Below, in pieces: positions 42,653-52,291 of a DNA stretch of 64,000 nt. The notes beneath the pieces were generated by a model. It had not been told where the DNA came from. It was given only the letters and a program-made list of their open reading frames with translations, and ran no database searches. The number at the start of each line of letters is the position of its first letter. Positions within the stretch are counted from its first letter, which is position 1. The position numbers and the translations under genes are program-made. Source of the stretch: Adiantum capillus-veneris (lineage: Eukaryota; Streptophyta; Polypodiopsida; Polypodiales; Pteridaceae); NCBI GenBank assembly GCA_014529385.2, contig CM043946.1, positions 16,945,077-17,009,076 of the forward strand, read 5' to 3'.

Positions 42653-44212
42653 ATGTCAGTTGCTGCAGATTCACATGTGTGGTATTTCAACAGTGGTGCT
42701 ACAAATCACATTACCTCACATCTTGAATTGTTCACCTCTCTCGAGTCTGTCCCTCATGGGAATTCTGTCAGTTGTGCAACAATGCCTCTTATTCGATTCA
42801 AAGAGTTGGAAAGATTGTTCTTACTGCTACTAATGGCAGTTCTTTCACACTTCTTGATAAACTTTATGTACCTGGGATCAAGAAGAATCTCAGTTCATGA
42901 TCTCAGTTTTGGTGATGAAATCGTTGCATCTGGACTTTTGTGCCGTGGACTGTATAAGCTCACTTTGTATGACAAGTGTGGAAAAATTTTTGCAAATGTA
43001 GTTGTAGATTCAAGTGCTATTTCAGATGAAAAACTTTGGCATGCACGTTTTCATTATGTGAATTTTGCTAGTTTGTTGCATTTGCAAAAATCTGATATGG
43101 TTGTTTCTTTGCCGCCTCTTGAAGCACCTGTCAAACATGTCTGTGAAGGCTGTATTTTGGGTAAAATGCAGCATTCAAAGTTAGTAAAGGATGGTTCAGT
43201 TGGGGCCACATGCAGGTTGCAGCTTGTGCATAGTGATGTCTGTGGACCCATGCAAACTCCGTCCTTTGGTTATTACCTTTACTTCATGAATTTCATTGAT
43301 GATTACTCTAGGCATGCATGGGTATTTCAGCTTAAAGTGAAGTCTGAAGTTTTTATGCTCTTCAACCACTTTCTGGCTATGGCTGAAAATGTCTCGAAAT
43401 GTACTATGGGCACCCTTTGTTACGATCAAGGGGGGGAGTATATGTCTCATGAATTTAATGTATTTCTGGCTAGTCATGGGATAAAACACCAATTTACGGT
43501 GCCTTATACACCTCAGCAAAATGGTGTTGCTGAGAGGAAAAACAAGTCACTTACGGAAATGGCACGATGTATGGTCAAAAGTCAAGCGTTGCCGCATTCT
43601 TTTTGGCTTGAGGCCATCATGTGTGCCACTAATTTACTAAACAAGTGTCCTATGAAAGCTTTGCAATCTATTACTCCATATGAAGCATGGCATGATAGAA
43701 AGACTTCTATTGAGCACATGCGTGTTTTTGGTTGTTTGGCATATGCTTTGGTTCCACAAACACAGCGCAGAAAATTGGATAATAAGGCTGTCAAATGTAT
43801 TTTTGCTCGCTATAGTGCTGAAAGCAAAGGCTATAGGTTGTATTATCCAAAAAACAAAGCGTGTTCTGGTTTCACGGGATGTAGTGTTTGTGGAAGATTC
43901 TATTCAGCCCTTGTTGTCATGTTCTAGAGACAGTAATGTAAGCTCACAGGACATTTATGAAACATTGTTGCCTCTTTTTAGTGGTGGAAGTTCGAATGTA
44001 AATTCCAATGAGGCAAATGTACAGCCTATGGGGGTTTTTGAAAATGTTACAGATCAGCCTATTACTGATGCAGATGTACATGATGTACTTGATGAGGAAA
44101 GGGCTGAAAATGAGCAAGCTAGAGGTATGCCAAAATGGCTGGTGCATACATTGCATGACAGTAAATTGGATGCACCTTTGTCTAGTCATACTTGTTCAGG
44201 CTCTCACCATGC
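42653..44212 (+). pseudogene. Copia1-d protease and integrase
   Basis: The 424-residue frame 42653-43927 includes the protease site WYFNSGATNH (D to N, as in Copia1-a). The protease body is shortened by a deletion of about 60 bases between YLGSRRIS and VHDLSFGDE. The zinc domain (HARFHYVNF, CEGCILGK) follows, then HSDVCGP, CYDQGGEY and NGVAERKN with the integrase D, D, E. The second frame (43680-44212) covers the integrase tail and linker. RT and RNase H are deleted. Confidence 0.88.
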
Positions 44213-44315
44213 ATCTTTCCATTGCACACTAAGTATTACACTCTCTATTGTGTGCCTTGAGCTTCCTTCATCTTCTCCAAGCTGTGTGCATTTCTCTGCA
44301 ACCCTATTTCCAACA
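44213..44315 (+). repeat. Copia1-d 3' LTR remnant
   Basis: The final 103 bp of the LTR (CTTTCCATTGCACACTAAG to CCAACA). Its promoter half is missing. Confidence 0.92.
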
Positions 44316-44320
44316 AAAGG

Positions 44321-44935
44321 CATTGGAAAAAATCCGGTTAAGCTTGGCGTCAACGGTGGCCTTCAATGTTTTGGAGATGAAGACCACAGAGAACTTGATG
44401 AAGTCACTTTGATGACTTCTACGAGAAACCATCGGCATCCAATAAGGTATTTCTCATGAAGCGCTTGTTTAATCTAAAGATGGTAGAGAATGGTTCAATT
44501 GCAAAACACCTAAATGAATTTAACACCAAAAAAATAAATTTCAATGATGAAGTGCGAGCTCACCTTATACTATCGTCTCTATCGGATAGTTGGGACAACC
44601 TTGTGATGGCTGTAAGTAATTTTAGTTCTGGCACAAATACTCTTAAGTTTGATGATGTTGTGGGTATTCTCCTAAGCAAGGAAATGCAAAGGAGAAGCAC
44701 AGGAGAATCATCAAGTGCCACACTGTCAGTGGAAACAAGAGGAAGGCCTAAGGAGAGCTTCAAAAACCAAAAGGGTCCTGATCGCTCAAGACGGAGAAAG
44801 TCACATACAAAGTCAGTTCTTGAATGTTGGAATGCGTCAAGAAGGGCCACGCCAAGAAGGATTGCTGGTCTAAGAAGAAGAAGAAGTCGGAGTCTCAAGA
44901 CAACAAGCCAACATCGGAGGCCAATGTGGTAGGTA
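44321..44935 (+). pseudogene. Copia2-b gag C-terminal part and nucleocapsid
   Basis: The capsid (44456-44932) matches Copia2-a (NLKMVENGSIAKHLNEFNTK, LKFDDVVGILLSKEM). A one-base deletion near 44835 destroys the zinc knuckle: frame 2 reads CWNASRR while frame 1 gives CVKKGHAKKDCW. The intact knuckle is seen in Copia2-a. Confidence 0.85.
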
Positions 44936-45399
44936 AAGTAAAGCAAGATGCTCAAACTCTCTCATTAGACAATGTGTCTAATTCTTGGATAGTAGATTCC
45001 AGGGCTTCATTCCATGAGACACTACACAAGCAACATTTCCAAGATTACACCAAAGGTAATTTTGTGTATGTATACTTAGGAGATGATGAAGCTTGTGAAA
45101 TTATCGACAAAGATACAATTTGTGTCAAAACTGCTAACAAAAATGAATGGAAGCTTAAAGATGTTAGGCATGTTCCTTCGCTTCGCAAAAATTTGATCTC
45201 TACAGGACAATTGGACGAAGGTCACAACATTGCATTCGAAAGAAAACGGTGGAAGATCTCAAAGGGATCTTTGGTTATTGCCAAGGGAGAAAAGGTCGGT
45301 ACACTTTACTTGTATACTATTAGCACACAATCTTCAACTTGTGCAATAGCTCTACGGAAGTTGACAGTGCGGTGTGGCATTATCGGCTTGGGTATATGA
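44824..45399 (+). pseudogene. Copia2-b protease
   Basis: This 191-residue frame covers the end of the knuckle (KKGHAKKDC), a Lys/Ser linker and the retropepsin: WIVDSRASFH with Gly to Arg in the D-S-G site, VKTANKNEWKLKDVRHVP and NLISTGQLDE. It ends after TLYLYTISTQ by a frameshift. Confidence 0.85.
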
Positions 45400-46589
45400 G
45401 TGCTAAAGGAATGCAAATCCTTCAAACAAAGAAGCTTCTACCAGGTTTGAAAGAAGTGGACTTAGAGTTCTGTGAAAATTGTGTTTATGGTGAACAAAAG
45501 AGGGTAAAATTTAAAAAATCAAGAAATGAAAGAAAAAATAAAAAACTTGAGTTGGTTCATTCTGATGTTTGGGGTCCTGCAAGTACACGATCACTTGGTG
45601 GCTCATTGTATTATGCAACATTCATAGACGATGCGACTAGGAAAACATGGGTTTATGTCATGAAGAACAAATCTAATGTGTTTTCCATATTTCAAAGGTG
45701 GAAAGCCTTTGTGGAGAATGAAGTAGGTACCAAGGTTAAATGCCTCAGATCTGACAATGGAGGTGAATATTGCAGCCAAGCTTTTGAAATCTTTTGTGCT
45801 AGCAATGGCATTCAAAGGCAAAAGACAACCCTAAGGACACCTCAAAAAAATGGGATTTTAGAAAGGATGAATAAGACATTCATGGAGCGAGCACGAAGCA
45901 TACGGCTACATGCAGGCCTACAGCTTGAGCTTTGGGCATAAGTTGTAAGTATGTATGTGTACTTAATCAACCGGTCACCCTCAACAACATTGGATGGGGG
46001 AGTTCCATAAGAGGCATGGACAGGTAAATCGGTGAATTATGCATTTCTCAAAGTGTTTGGGTGTGACGCTTTCATGCACATAGATAGAAGCCTAAGATCA
46101 AAGCTAGATGCAAACTCCAAAAAGTGTCTCTTCATTGGCTATGGAGAAGGTAAATTTGGGTATTGCCTATGGAATCCTGAAGATGGTAAAATCTTTAGGA
46201 GTAGGGATATTTTTAACGAACAAAATATGTACAAAGATTACTTGGAAATAAAACAAACAAAAGAAACAGGTGATGAGTACATGGATCTTGAGGACAGTGA
46301 AGACTCAAGGACTGCAAATGATGACAACATGCAACAACGTCAACCAAATGTGGAGCCTCAACCTATTCCCCAAAGATCTACAAGAGCAAGTAGAGCTCCA
46401 GAAAGGTTTGTTCCTTCCTTCAACCATCTCGTGGTCTCAGATTCTGGAGAGCCAAAATCATACAAAGAAGCTATGCAACACGAATCCAAAGAAGAATGGA
46501 TGAAGAGCATGCAAGTGGAGATGGACTTATTACATCGCAACCAAACGTGGGAGTTGGTTGAGTTGCCTAAAGGTAAGTGGGCACTTTAG
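45339..46589 (+). pseudogene. Copia2-b integrase and linker
   Basis: The 45339-45941 frame has the zinc domain (HYRLGYMSAKG, CENCVYGEQKR), HSDVWGP, FIDDATRKTWV, LRSDNGGEY and NGILERMNKT. These are a complete D,D-35-E core. A TAA at 45939-45941 replaces a glutamate codon (LELWA then VVS). In the same frame 46032-46589 carries VFGCDAFMHIDRS, CLFIGYGEGKFGY and the acidic linker with RRSTRAS-like QRSTRASRAPERF. It ends at a TAG that replaces glutamine. Confidence 0.88.
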
Positions 46590-47960
46590 AACAAACGGGT
46601 GTATAAGCTGAAAGAAGAAGAAGGTGGGAAGAAAAGTACAAGTCTAGACTTGTGGTAAAAGGGTTTTCTCAAAAGAGAGGTATTGACTTCAATGAAATAT
46701 TTTCTCATGTTGTAAAAATGAACTCAATTAGGTTTGTCTTAAGTCTTGTGGCTGCTCATGATCTAAATCTTGAGCAAATAGATGTAAATATGGCATTCCC
46801 TCACGGTGACTTAGAGGAGGAAATTTACATGCTTCAACCAAAGGGGTATGAAGTAAAAGGTAAGGAGAAAATGGTTTGCAGATTAAAGAAGAGCTTGTAT
46901 GGTTTAAAGCAAGCATCAAGACAATGGTACTTGAAGTTTGATCGATGGATGTTGGATCATGGATTCACAAGATGCAACTCGGATCACTGTGTCTACACGA
47001 AGAATTTGGGAGATGGGAAGTTCATCATCCTAATGTTGTATGTTGATGACATGCTAATTGAAAGTGCTAACATGCAAGACATCAAAGACCTAAAAGAGGA
47101 GCTGTCTAGATCATTTCAATGAAATATTTAGGTGTTGCAAAGAGGATACTTGGTATGAAGATATCAAGAGATAGGACGAATAGGACAATAAAGCTATCTC
47201 AAGACGATTACATCAAGAAGGTACTAGAAAGGTTTGCAAAAACGGTTTCTAACCTTTGGCTGGTCACTTTAAACTAACCAATGATATGTGTCCAAAAACA
47301 CAAGAGGAGATAGCCTATATGTCTAAAGTTCCATATGCTGCAGTGGTAAGTTCTCTTATGTATGCTATGGTCTGGACAAGGCCAGACATTGTACATGTAG
47401 TGGGAGTTGTAAGTAGGTTCACGGAAAACCCAAGTAAAGAGCACTGGCAAGCTTTGAAGTGGATACTTAGGTATCTAAAAGGGATAACAACAAATGCTTT
47501 GTATTTTAGAGGAACTTATATTTTTCTAGAAGGGTATGCTGATGCAGATATGGCAGGTGACAAAGATACTCAAAGGAGCACTACTGGTATGTCTTCATGG
47601 TTGGAGCCACAGCAGTAAGCTGGGATCCAAAGCTGCAGAAAGTGGTCTCACTTTCTACCACGGAAGCAGAGTATGTAGCAATGACAGAGACAAGCAAATA
47701 AATTATGTAGCTTCATAGATTCTTAGAAGAGCTTGGATTCAAACAAGACAATTGTTTCTTGTAAAGTGATAGCCAAAGTGCTATCCATCTTACAAAGAAC
47801 TCAGCCTTTCATTCAAGGACAAAGCACTTGAGGTGAAATATCACTTCATACGCACTCCTTTGGAAGAGGGACAACTAAAGCTAGGAAAGGTGCATACATG
47901 TTTACAAAGGTGGTCAGTAAGGAGAAGTTGAGCTTTTTCTCATCTTCAATTGGAATTCAA
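46590..47960 (+). pseudogene. Copia2-b reverse transcriptase and RNase H
   Basis: 46652-47122 encodes RT from KGFSQKRGIDFNEIFSHVV through LEQIDVNMAFPHGDLEEE and KKSLYGLKQASRQWYLKF to the catalytic MLYVDDMLI. After a frameshift, 47256-47618 covers VSSLMYAMVWTRPDIVHVVG and the RNase H start (EGYADADMAGD). The rest of RNase H (TTEAEYVAMTE, about 47658) is broken by stops to the end near 47960. Confidence 0.88.
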
Positions 47961-48017
47961 GGATAAGAAGCAAGGATGGAAAGCGGTCTCACAGGTTTGG
48001 TTTGGAGATAAGTCTCC

Positions 48018-48027
48018 AAGTGGGAGA
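48018..48027 (+). promoter_or_regulatory. Copia2-b polypurine tract
   Basis: AAGTGGGAGA lies directly before the 3' LTR. The Copia2-a tract on the minus strand is the same. Confidence 0.8.
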
Positions 48028-48028
48028 T

Positions 48029-48747
48029 TATTAAGTATGGAGGCTGATTTACCCCTTGTAATTTTTTGTATTAAAAAAGCACATTTGTAAGGCCCCCATT
48101 ATGAGAAGAAGCCATCATGTGTGAAAAAAAATCACTCGCCAAAAACCAAAATTTTCACGGCCAGTTTCGAGCAAAGCTCATGACTGGCTTCACCGGCGTA
48201 TTATGGATGGACGACAGCCTAAAAGTGGTCAAAAAATGACCGATCATTTGGTCGGTGGCCGGTAGTCAATGACCAATGGTCGATGGCCAAATTCAATGGC
48301 CGGTGCTCAAATTTAAAGGAGGACTTGTCTTCTCAAGGGCGGTCACACATGGGCGGATTGGAGGGTCCGATTTGGACTTATCTACACAAGGGCGGCTACA
48401 CATGGCTGCCTCTCATGAGAGAGGGCATCACTTTTGGCCTATAAAAGGAGGCCATTTTTACACACATTTCACAATGTGAAGTTGATGCAACAAGGTGGGT
48501 ATGAGGTGGTGAGAGTGAACCAAGGTGGGAGCTCTATTAAGGGTATAATCCCTTTGTAACTTACTTCTTGTTTGAAGTACTAAAGCCATTAAGTGGCTGC
48601 TCTTCCATGGATGTAGCCCACATTGGGTGAACCATGTATATCGTGTGTACTCTCTCTCTACTCTATAATCTCTTGTGTGTGAAAATTATCTCTCTCCATT
48701 AAGTAATCTACTCAATTATCTACTTAGCTACGTCATATTTCCTAACA
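48029..48747 (+). repeat. Copia2-b 3' LTR
   Basis: This 719 bp LTR starts TATTAAGTATGG (initial TG mutated to TA) and ends TTTCCTAACA. It retains CCTATAAAAGG near 48438. Confidence 0.92.
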
Positions 48748-48752
48748 CTATT

Positions 48753-49572
48753 AGCCTTGCCACTCAAGCCATAGTCCATGAGATATTTCCTCTTGAGGAA
48801 ACCCAAAACATCGCATGTCCAAGAGGTTGAACCATATGTCCCTACAACCCAACTCTCTAGAGCTTCAACTTCTATAGTTGAAACAAAGCTTGAGACACAC
48901 AAGACCCATACTGATATGACAAAAAAAACATACAAGTGGGTCCCTAAAGCTTCTATAGCGACCATTGTTGATGCTAAAAAATAGGAGCCGTGTAAGAAAC
49001 ACCCCACTCGCTCCCAAAAAGGTAAGAAAATGTTGCCTTGGATTCCTAAAATATTATTGGAAGCCCAAGGCTACTATGAAGGAAATGATTGAATTTGGGT
49101 GCCAAAACCTAAATTGTGTTCTTACATGTCACATGACCCATGTGAGTCAAATCCTCTGACAATAAAGCCGATTGAGGATTGTGGGAAAGGAAAGATCACA
49201 GAACACTATACACCTGATCTGGAGCTAGTTTGGGTACCCAAGCGAGAAAGGCTTGTTTTGCTCAGCTCAACCATAGAAAAAACAAATGAAGATTCTTGCT
49301 CTTCATGTAGTTCATATAGGAAACTAGAAGCTTCGACACAACCTCCACCTACCATTGCACATATCCATACAAGCAAGAAAGATTTTGCACCTCCCGTTGT
49401 AAATTTACCATCCACAACAACGTTGTAAATAAAATCATGAGAGAGTACCTTACCACCCTTGCAATTAGATGAAATGCCTAGGGCGGTTGAAAACTATTGG
49501 TCAAAGTATTCACCCATAACAACTTGGAACAATTGGTTTCAAAAGGTGATGACATCATTCCAAAAGGTATGA
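48753..49572 (+). pseudogene. GypsyH polyprotein C-terminal region with W-[VI]-P-K motifs
   Basis: GypsyH resumes with codons that continue the frame before Copia2-b (QKPT, then LSLATQAIVHEIFP). After a frameshift, frame 1 runs from about 48778 to the TGA at 49570. Four in-frame motifs occur: YKWVPKA (W at 48937), PWIPKI (49039), IWVPKPK (49096) and VWVPKRE (49231). A Ser/Pro/Thr-rich part follows (SSCSSCSS, QPPPT), and the end is NNWFQKVMTSFQ. In-frame stops lie at 48982, 49090, 49426 and 49438. I know no function for this region in Gypsy elements. Confidence 0.5.
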
Positions 49573-49864
49573 TCTACCCAAGGAAGAGGGGAGTGTTTGT
49601 GAAATCGATCATTCACTTGCTCCCCTCTTAACCTTCCTCCCTGACCTCCCAATCTCCCATCTTAGGGAATGTATATATAAAGCCTTATACTCACAAAACA
49701 AAAATAAAAAGTAAAAGAGCAAGAGCCACCAAACAAAAATCTGAAAACCTACAAGTTCTATATATGACAGAAAATCATAAAAACACACTATACACAAGGA
49801 CACGGCATTTTGACACGACCCTTATAATATTTGCACTAACCATCATCTATCTGTGTGTATAGAT
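49573..49864 (+). promoter_or_regulatory. Purine tract followed by promoter-like, LTR-like sequence
   Basis: AGGAAGAGGGGAG (49581-49593) is followed at once by TGTTTGTGAAATCG, which looks like a polypurine tract and an LTR start. GTATATATAAAG at 49669 is a strong TATA box. No partner LTR is recognised in the window. The alternative is an internal promoter for the ORF at 49865. Confidence 0.35.
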
Positions 49865-50284
49865 ATGGCTAGTATGCTAGAGTCATCCACTTCTATCTTG
49901 GGTGAGAGGTACCCTCTTTACTTTTCACAAGTGTTTCACATAGTCTATCTAGTACTTGCATATGAATGGGACTTGGTAGATATGCTAGCATGTGAGAGGA
50001 ATTTAAAGGAGTTAGAATGTTTGATACGTCTCTTGACCACTATTGATCCATACTTAGAGCATCTCTACCATCGCACAAGCCTACCCTTTCGACAAGATGA
50101 TTGTAGACGTCTAGTGACCTTCTTAGTAAACATTTGTGCCTCTAGTGATGAGGGAGAGTTACATGATTACACGGATGGCATGTATGGTCTTACGGATGAT
50201 GAATATTTTTTCCTCGATGATGATGAGGATAAGGGTTTAGCCTTAGGGTTATCTCCCTATCTCTACAATATCCTGTTAACTTGA
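49865..50284 (+). CDS. Uncharacterised 139-residue ORF in GypsyH 3' region
   Basis: The ORF runs from ATG 49865 (MASMLESSTSILGERYP) to TGA 50282-50284 without interruption, in a neighbourhood where all other frames are broken. It has a hydrophobic segment (YFSQVFHIVYLVLAYEW), a helical Leu/Glu-rich middle with possible Cys pairs, and a strongly acidic C-terminal part (TDDEYFFLDDDEDKG). A TATA-like motif lies 195 bases upstream. I do not recognise the family. It may be an accessory ORF of the element or chance survival. Confidence 0.4.
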   Translation: MASMLESSTSILGERYPLYFSQVFHIVYLVLAYEWDLVDMLACERNLKELECLIRLLTTIDPYLEHLYHRTSLPFRQDDCRRLVTFLVNICASSDEGELHDYTDGMYGLTDDEYFFLDDDEDKGLALGLSPYLYNILLT

Positions 50285-50291
50285 CTCTCTA

Positions 50292-50319
50292 GGGGGGGGG
50301 GGGGGGGGGGGGGGGGGGG
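50292..50319. repeat. Poly-G tract, 28 bases
   Basis: An uninterrupted run of about 28 G bases follows the stop of the 139-residue ORF. Such runs can form G-quadruplexes and are prone to length error in sequencing. Confidence 0.9.
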
Positions 50320-51676
50320 TGCAAATAATTAGGTTAGGGTTCCTTATGTTCTTTGATTATGATGAATAAAGGTTGGTGTCTCTTCCAATTGATGTGCCTC
50401 TGAGAGGTATTCCTTGTGTTTACTAGTGTGTACAGGAACATGTTGCTGTTGTTAGGATTTGGAACTTCATGGAATCTTTCTCTTGTTCACTCTTCAAATC
50501 AAGCGTGATCATCAACATGAACAGGTGTTTCTTGATCATTAGCATACCCCTTGTCTTTGTTTTTGCATCCATGTTTGTCTGCTTTAAATATGATTGGTAG
50601 CACAATATTCATCACATTTTCTTAGATTAAACATTAGATCCTATATAATTTTTGTCATAATCCCTTGTCTATGTTAAAGATCAAGTAGTCTGACTAAGCT
50701 AGTTTGACCAAGTTAGGCATTAGAGATCTTCTCTTCATACCATGGGGAATGCCTTCCTGATAATCAATGGTTACTCCAGGCTCTTAATCCGAGGCAGCAT
50801 TGTGTGCAATGTACTAGGGCTTCCTAGTGGTCTTAGTCCCTAACGACCTTTAGCTTAAGTATTCTAAAGGGATTTTACTAGTGTGATGAGCCTCGGGAGG
50901 GTAACAGTGTTATATGACCCCCCAAAGTTACAAAATTAAAATGTTAAAAACGAACAAACAAAAAAAAACAAAAGTGCGACAATGTAAAATCTTAAGCTGG
51001 AAGAGACGTCCTAGCTTGATTTTGGTACTTCACTCACATGTATTGCCTATGGTACTAGAGGCCTAGAGGTTCCCAATGTGGGTGTTTTTCCTTGAAAAGA
51101 AAAAAATCCAAGGCATACAAAATAAGCACACACGTGAAAATTGAATCAATGTGCAAAGACTTTGGGGGGTCAAAGAAAAGGAAACAAGTTAGGCGATGAT
51201 TTCATGAGAAATTCCTTTTATTGTAGCTTAAATACAAGGTCTTCTAGGTATAGCCTCTAGTCAATCCTCGGACATGAAATACTTGTGGCTCTCGTGATTA
51301 AACACCTTAATTGACTAGAGACAATTTAGAAGCTTGCCGATGGTATTAATAGTTGACCTCTAGTGCCTTTTGGCCATTAAATTAGCAACCTCAAACTTGT
51401 TTAGAATTTGACCTTCACAACTGTTTATGTGTTTGATTATATTACAGTTTAATGTTTACTGTTGCTAACATATTGTTTAATATTATGTTACCAATCAATT
51501 TGTGTGCCTACAATGGTATATGCTTTTTAATTGTATATGAGAATGTAGTTACTGTGCCAATTTTGATTGATTTTGTAGTGATTGAAGAAGGCTAAGGACA
51601 TTCAATCTCAAATGCTCTTCCACCTCGACAAAAGGGCTTCATCTCAATAGCTTCCGCCGAGGACGGAATCTACATC
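50320..51676. other. GypsyH 3' untranslated region
   Basis: No supported coding region is seen. A short coding-like stretch (KKAKDIQSQMLFHLDKRASSQ, about 51582-51645) ends in a TAG shortly before the polypurine tract. Confidence 0.45.
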
Positions 51677-51690
51677 AAGAAGGGGGGCAT
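51677..51690 (+). promoter_or_regulatory. GypsyH polypurine tract
   Basis: CAAGAAGGGGGGCA lies immediately before the right LTR. It identifies 51691-52291 as a 3' LTR. Confidence 0.8.
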
Positions 51691-51996
51691 GTTAACCCTC
51701 ATGGACACCCTATCACCTTCGAAGGACGCATATTATTTATTAGATTGAGTCATGGACCAGGCTTGTCAGTCCAATAAGTGTGTAGGTGATCACCGATGAG
51801 AGGTGCACCACTTATCTTACTTTTACTATAGTTTTGCAAACGATCGGCCACTATGGGCGCCCATGTGTGAATGGGTCCAACTTGACCTAAAATCTTGATT
51901 CTTGGAGGTGTAAGCTAAGAAGTACTCTTGATCCCTCTCTGTCTCCTTCTCCTTCGTGTGCTCACATGTGTATGTGTGTGTGTGTATGCTTGAGAA

Positions 51997-52049
<53 letters not shown>

Positions 52050-52291
52050 AAGCACTACGACGGCATCGATGGTAAAAAGCGGCACCAAGGCAGCTGAATG
52101 CAGCATCGATGGCGGCTTCTTCTTCTTCGCAGCATAGGATCCTTCATGACGGAAGAATTGAGTGGTGAGTGACACATCCCTGTCCCATTGAGCTTGCTAG
52201 GATCTTCTAGTTGTGTGTTTGCAGACTTCTGAGGCTCGCGCACAGTGCACATGCAAGTTCCCAGCTTTTGACACATACGGAAAAGCGTACA
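51691..52291 (+). repeat. GypsyH 3' LTR
   Basis: This 601 bp LTR runs from TGTTAACCCTC to AGCGTACA and pairs with 2046-2620. A GA microsatellite occupies about 51992-52047. Confidence 0.8.

Larger units (their letters stand above)
41057..44315 (+). mobile_element. Copia1-d: Ty1/Copia element nested in Copia2-b, internally deleted
   Basis: A perfect AAAGG target duplication flanks it (41052-41056 and 44316-44320). The 5' LTR is complete (41057-41283). Only the last 103 bp of the 3' LTR remain (44213-44315). A deletion joins the integrase-RT linker directly to the middle of the 3' LTR at a shared ATCTT, removing RT and RNase H. The element is 3.26 kb instead of about 5.1 kb. Confidence 0.94.
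40063..48747 (+). mobile_element. Copia2-b: Ty1/Copia element, plus strand
   Basis: This 8.7 kb span includes the nested Copia1-d. The LTRs (40063-40808 and 48029-48747) diverge by about 10 percent by eye. Target duplication is CTCTT (40058-40062) and CTATT (48748-48752), with one mismatch. Gag, protease, integrase, RT and RNase H are in Copia order. Confidence 0.92.
2046..52291 (+). mobile_element. GypsyH: old Ty3/Gypsy LTR retrotransposon, host of all nested insertions
   Basis: The element is defined by two related LTRs (2046-2620 and 51691-52291). A primer-binding site follows the left one and a polypurine tract precedes the right one. Plus-strand gag, protease, RNase H, integrase and C-terminal pieces lie in the expected order in between. 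The LTRs differ at about 12-13 percent over the first 190 bases by eye, so this is an old insertion. No convincing target-site duplication is seen: AAACA lies on the left and AAATG on the right. The reverse transcriptase core is absent; it should lie between 20660 and 36625. At least seven separate insertions split the element. An alternative is that the two LTRs belong to different copies of one family. Confidence 0.65.
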
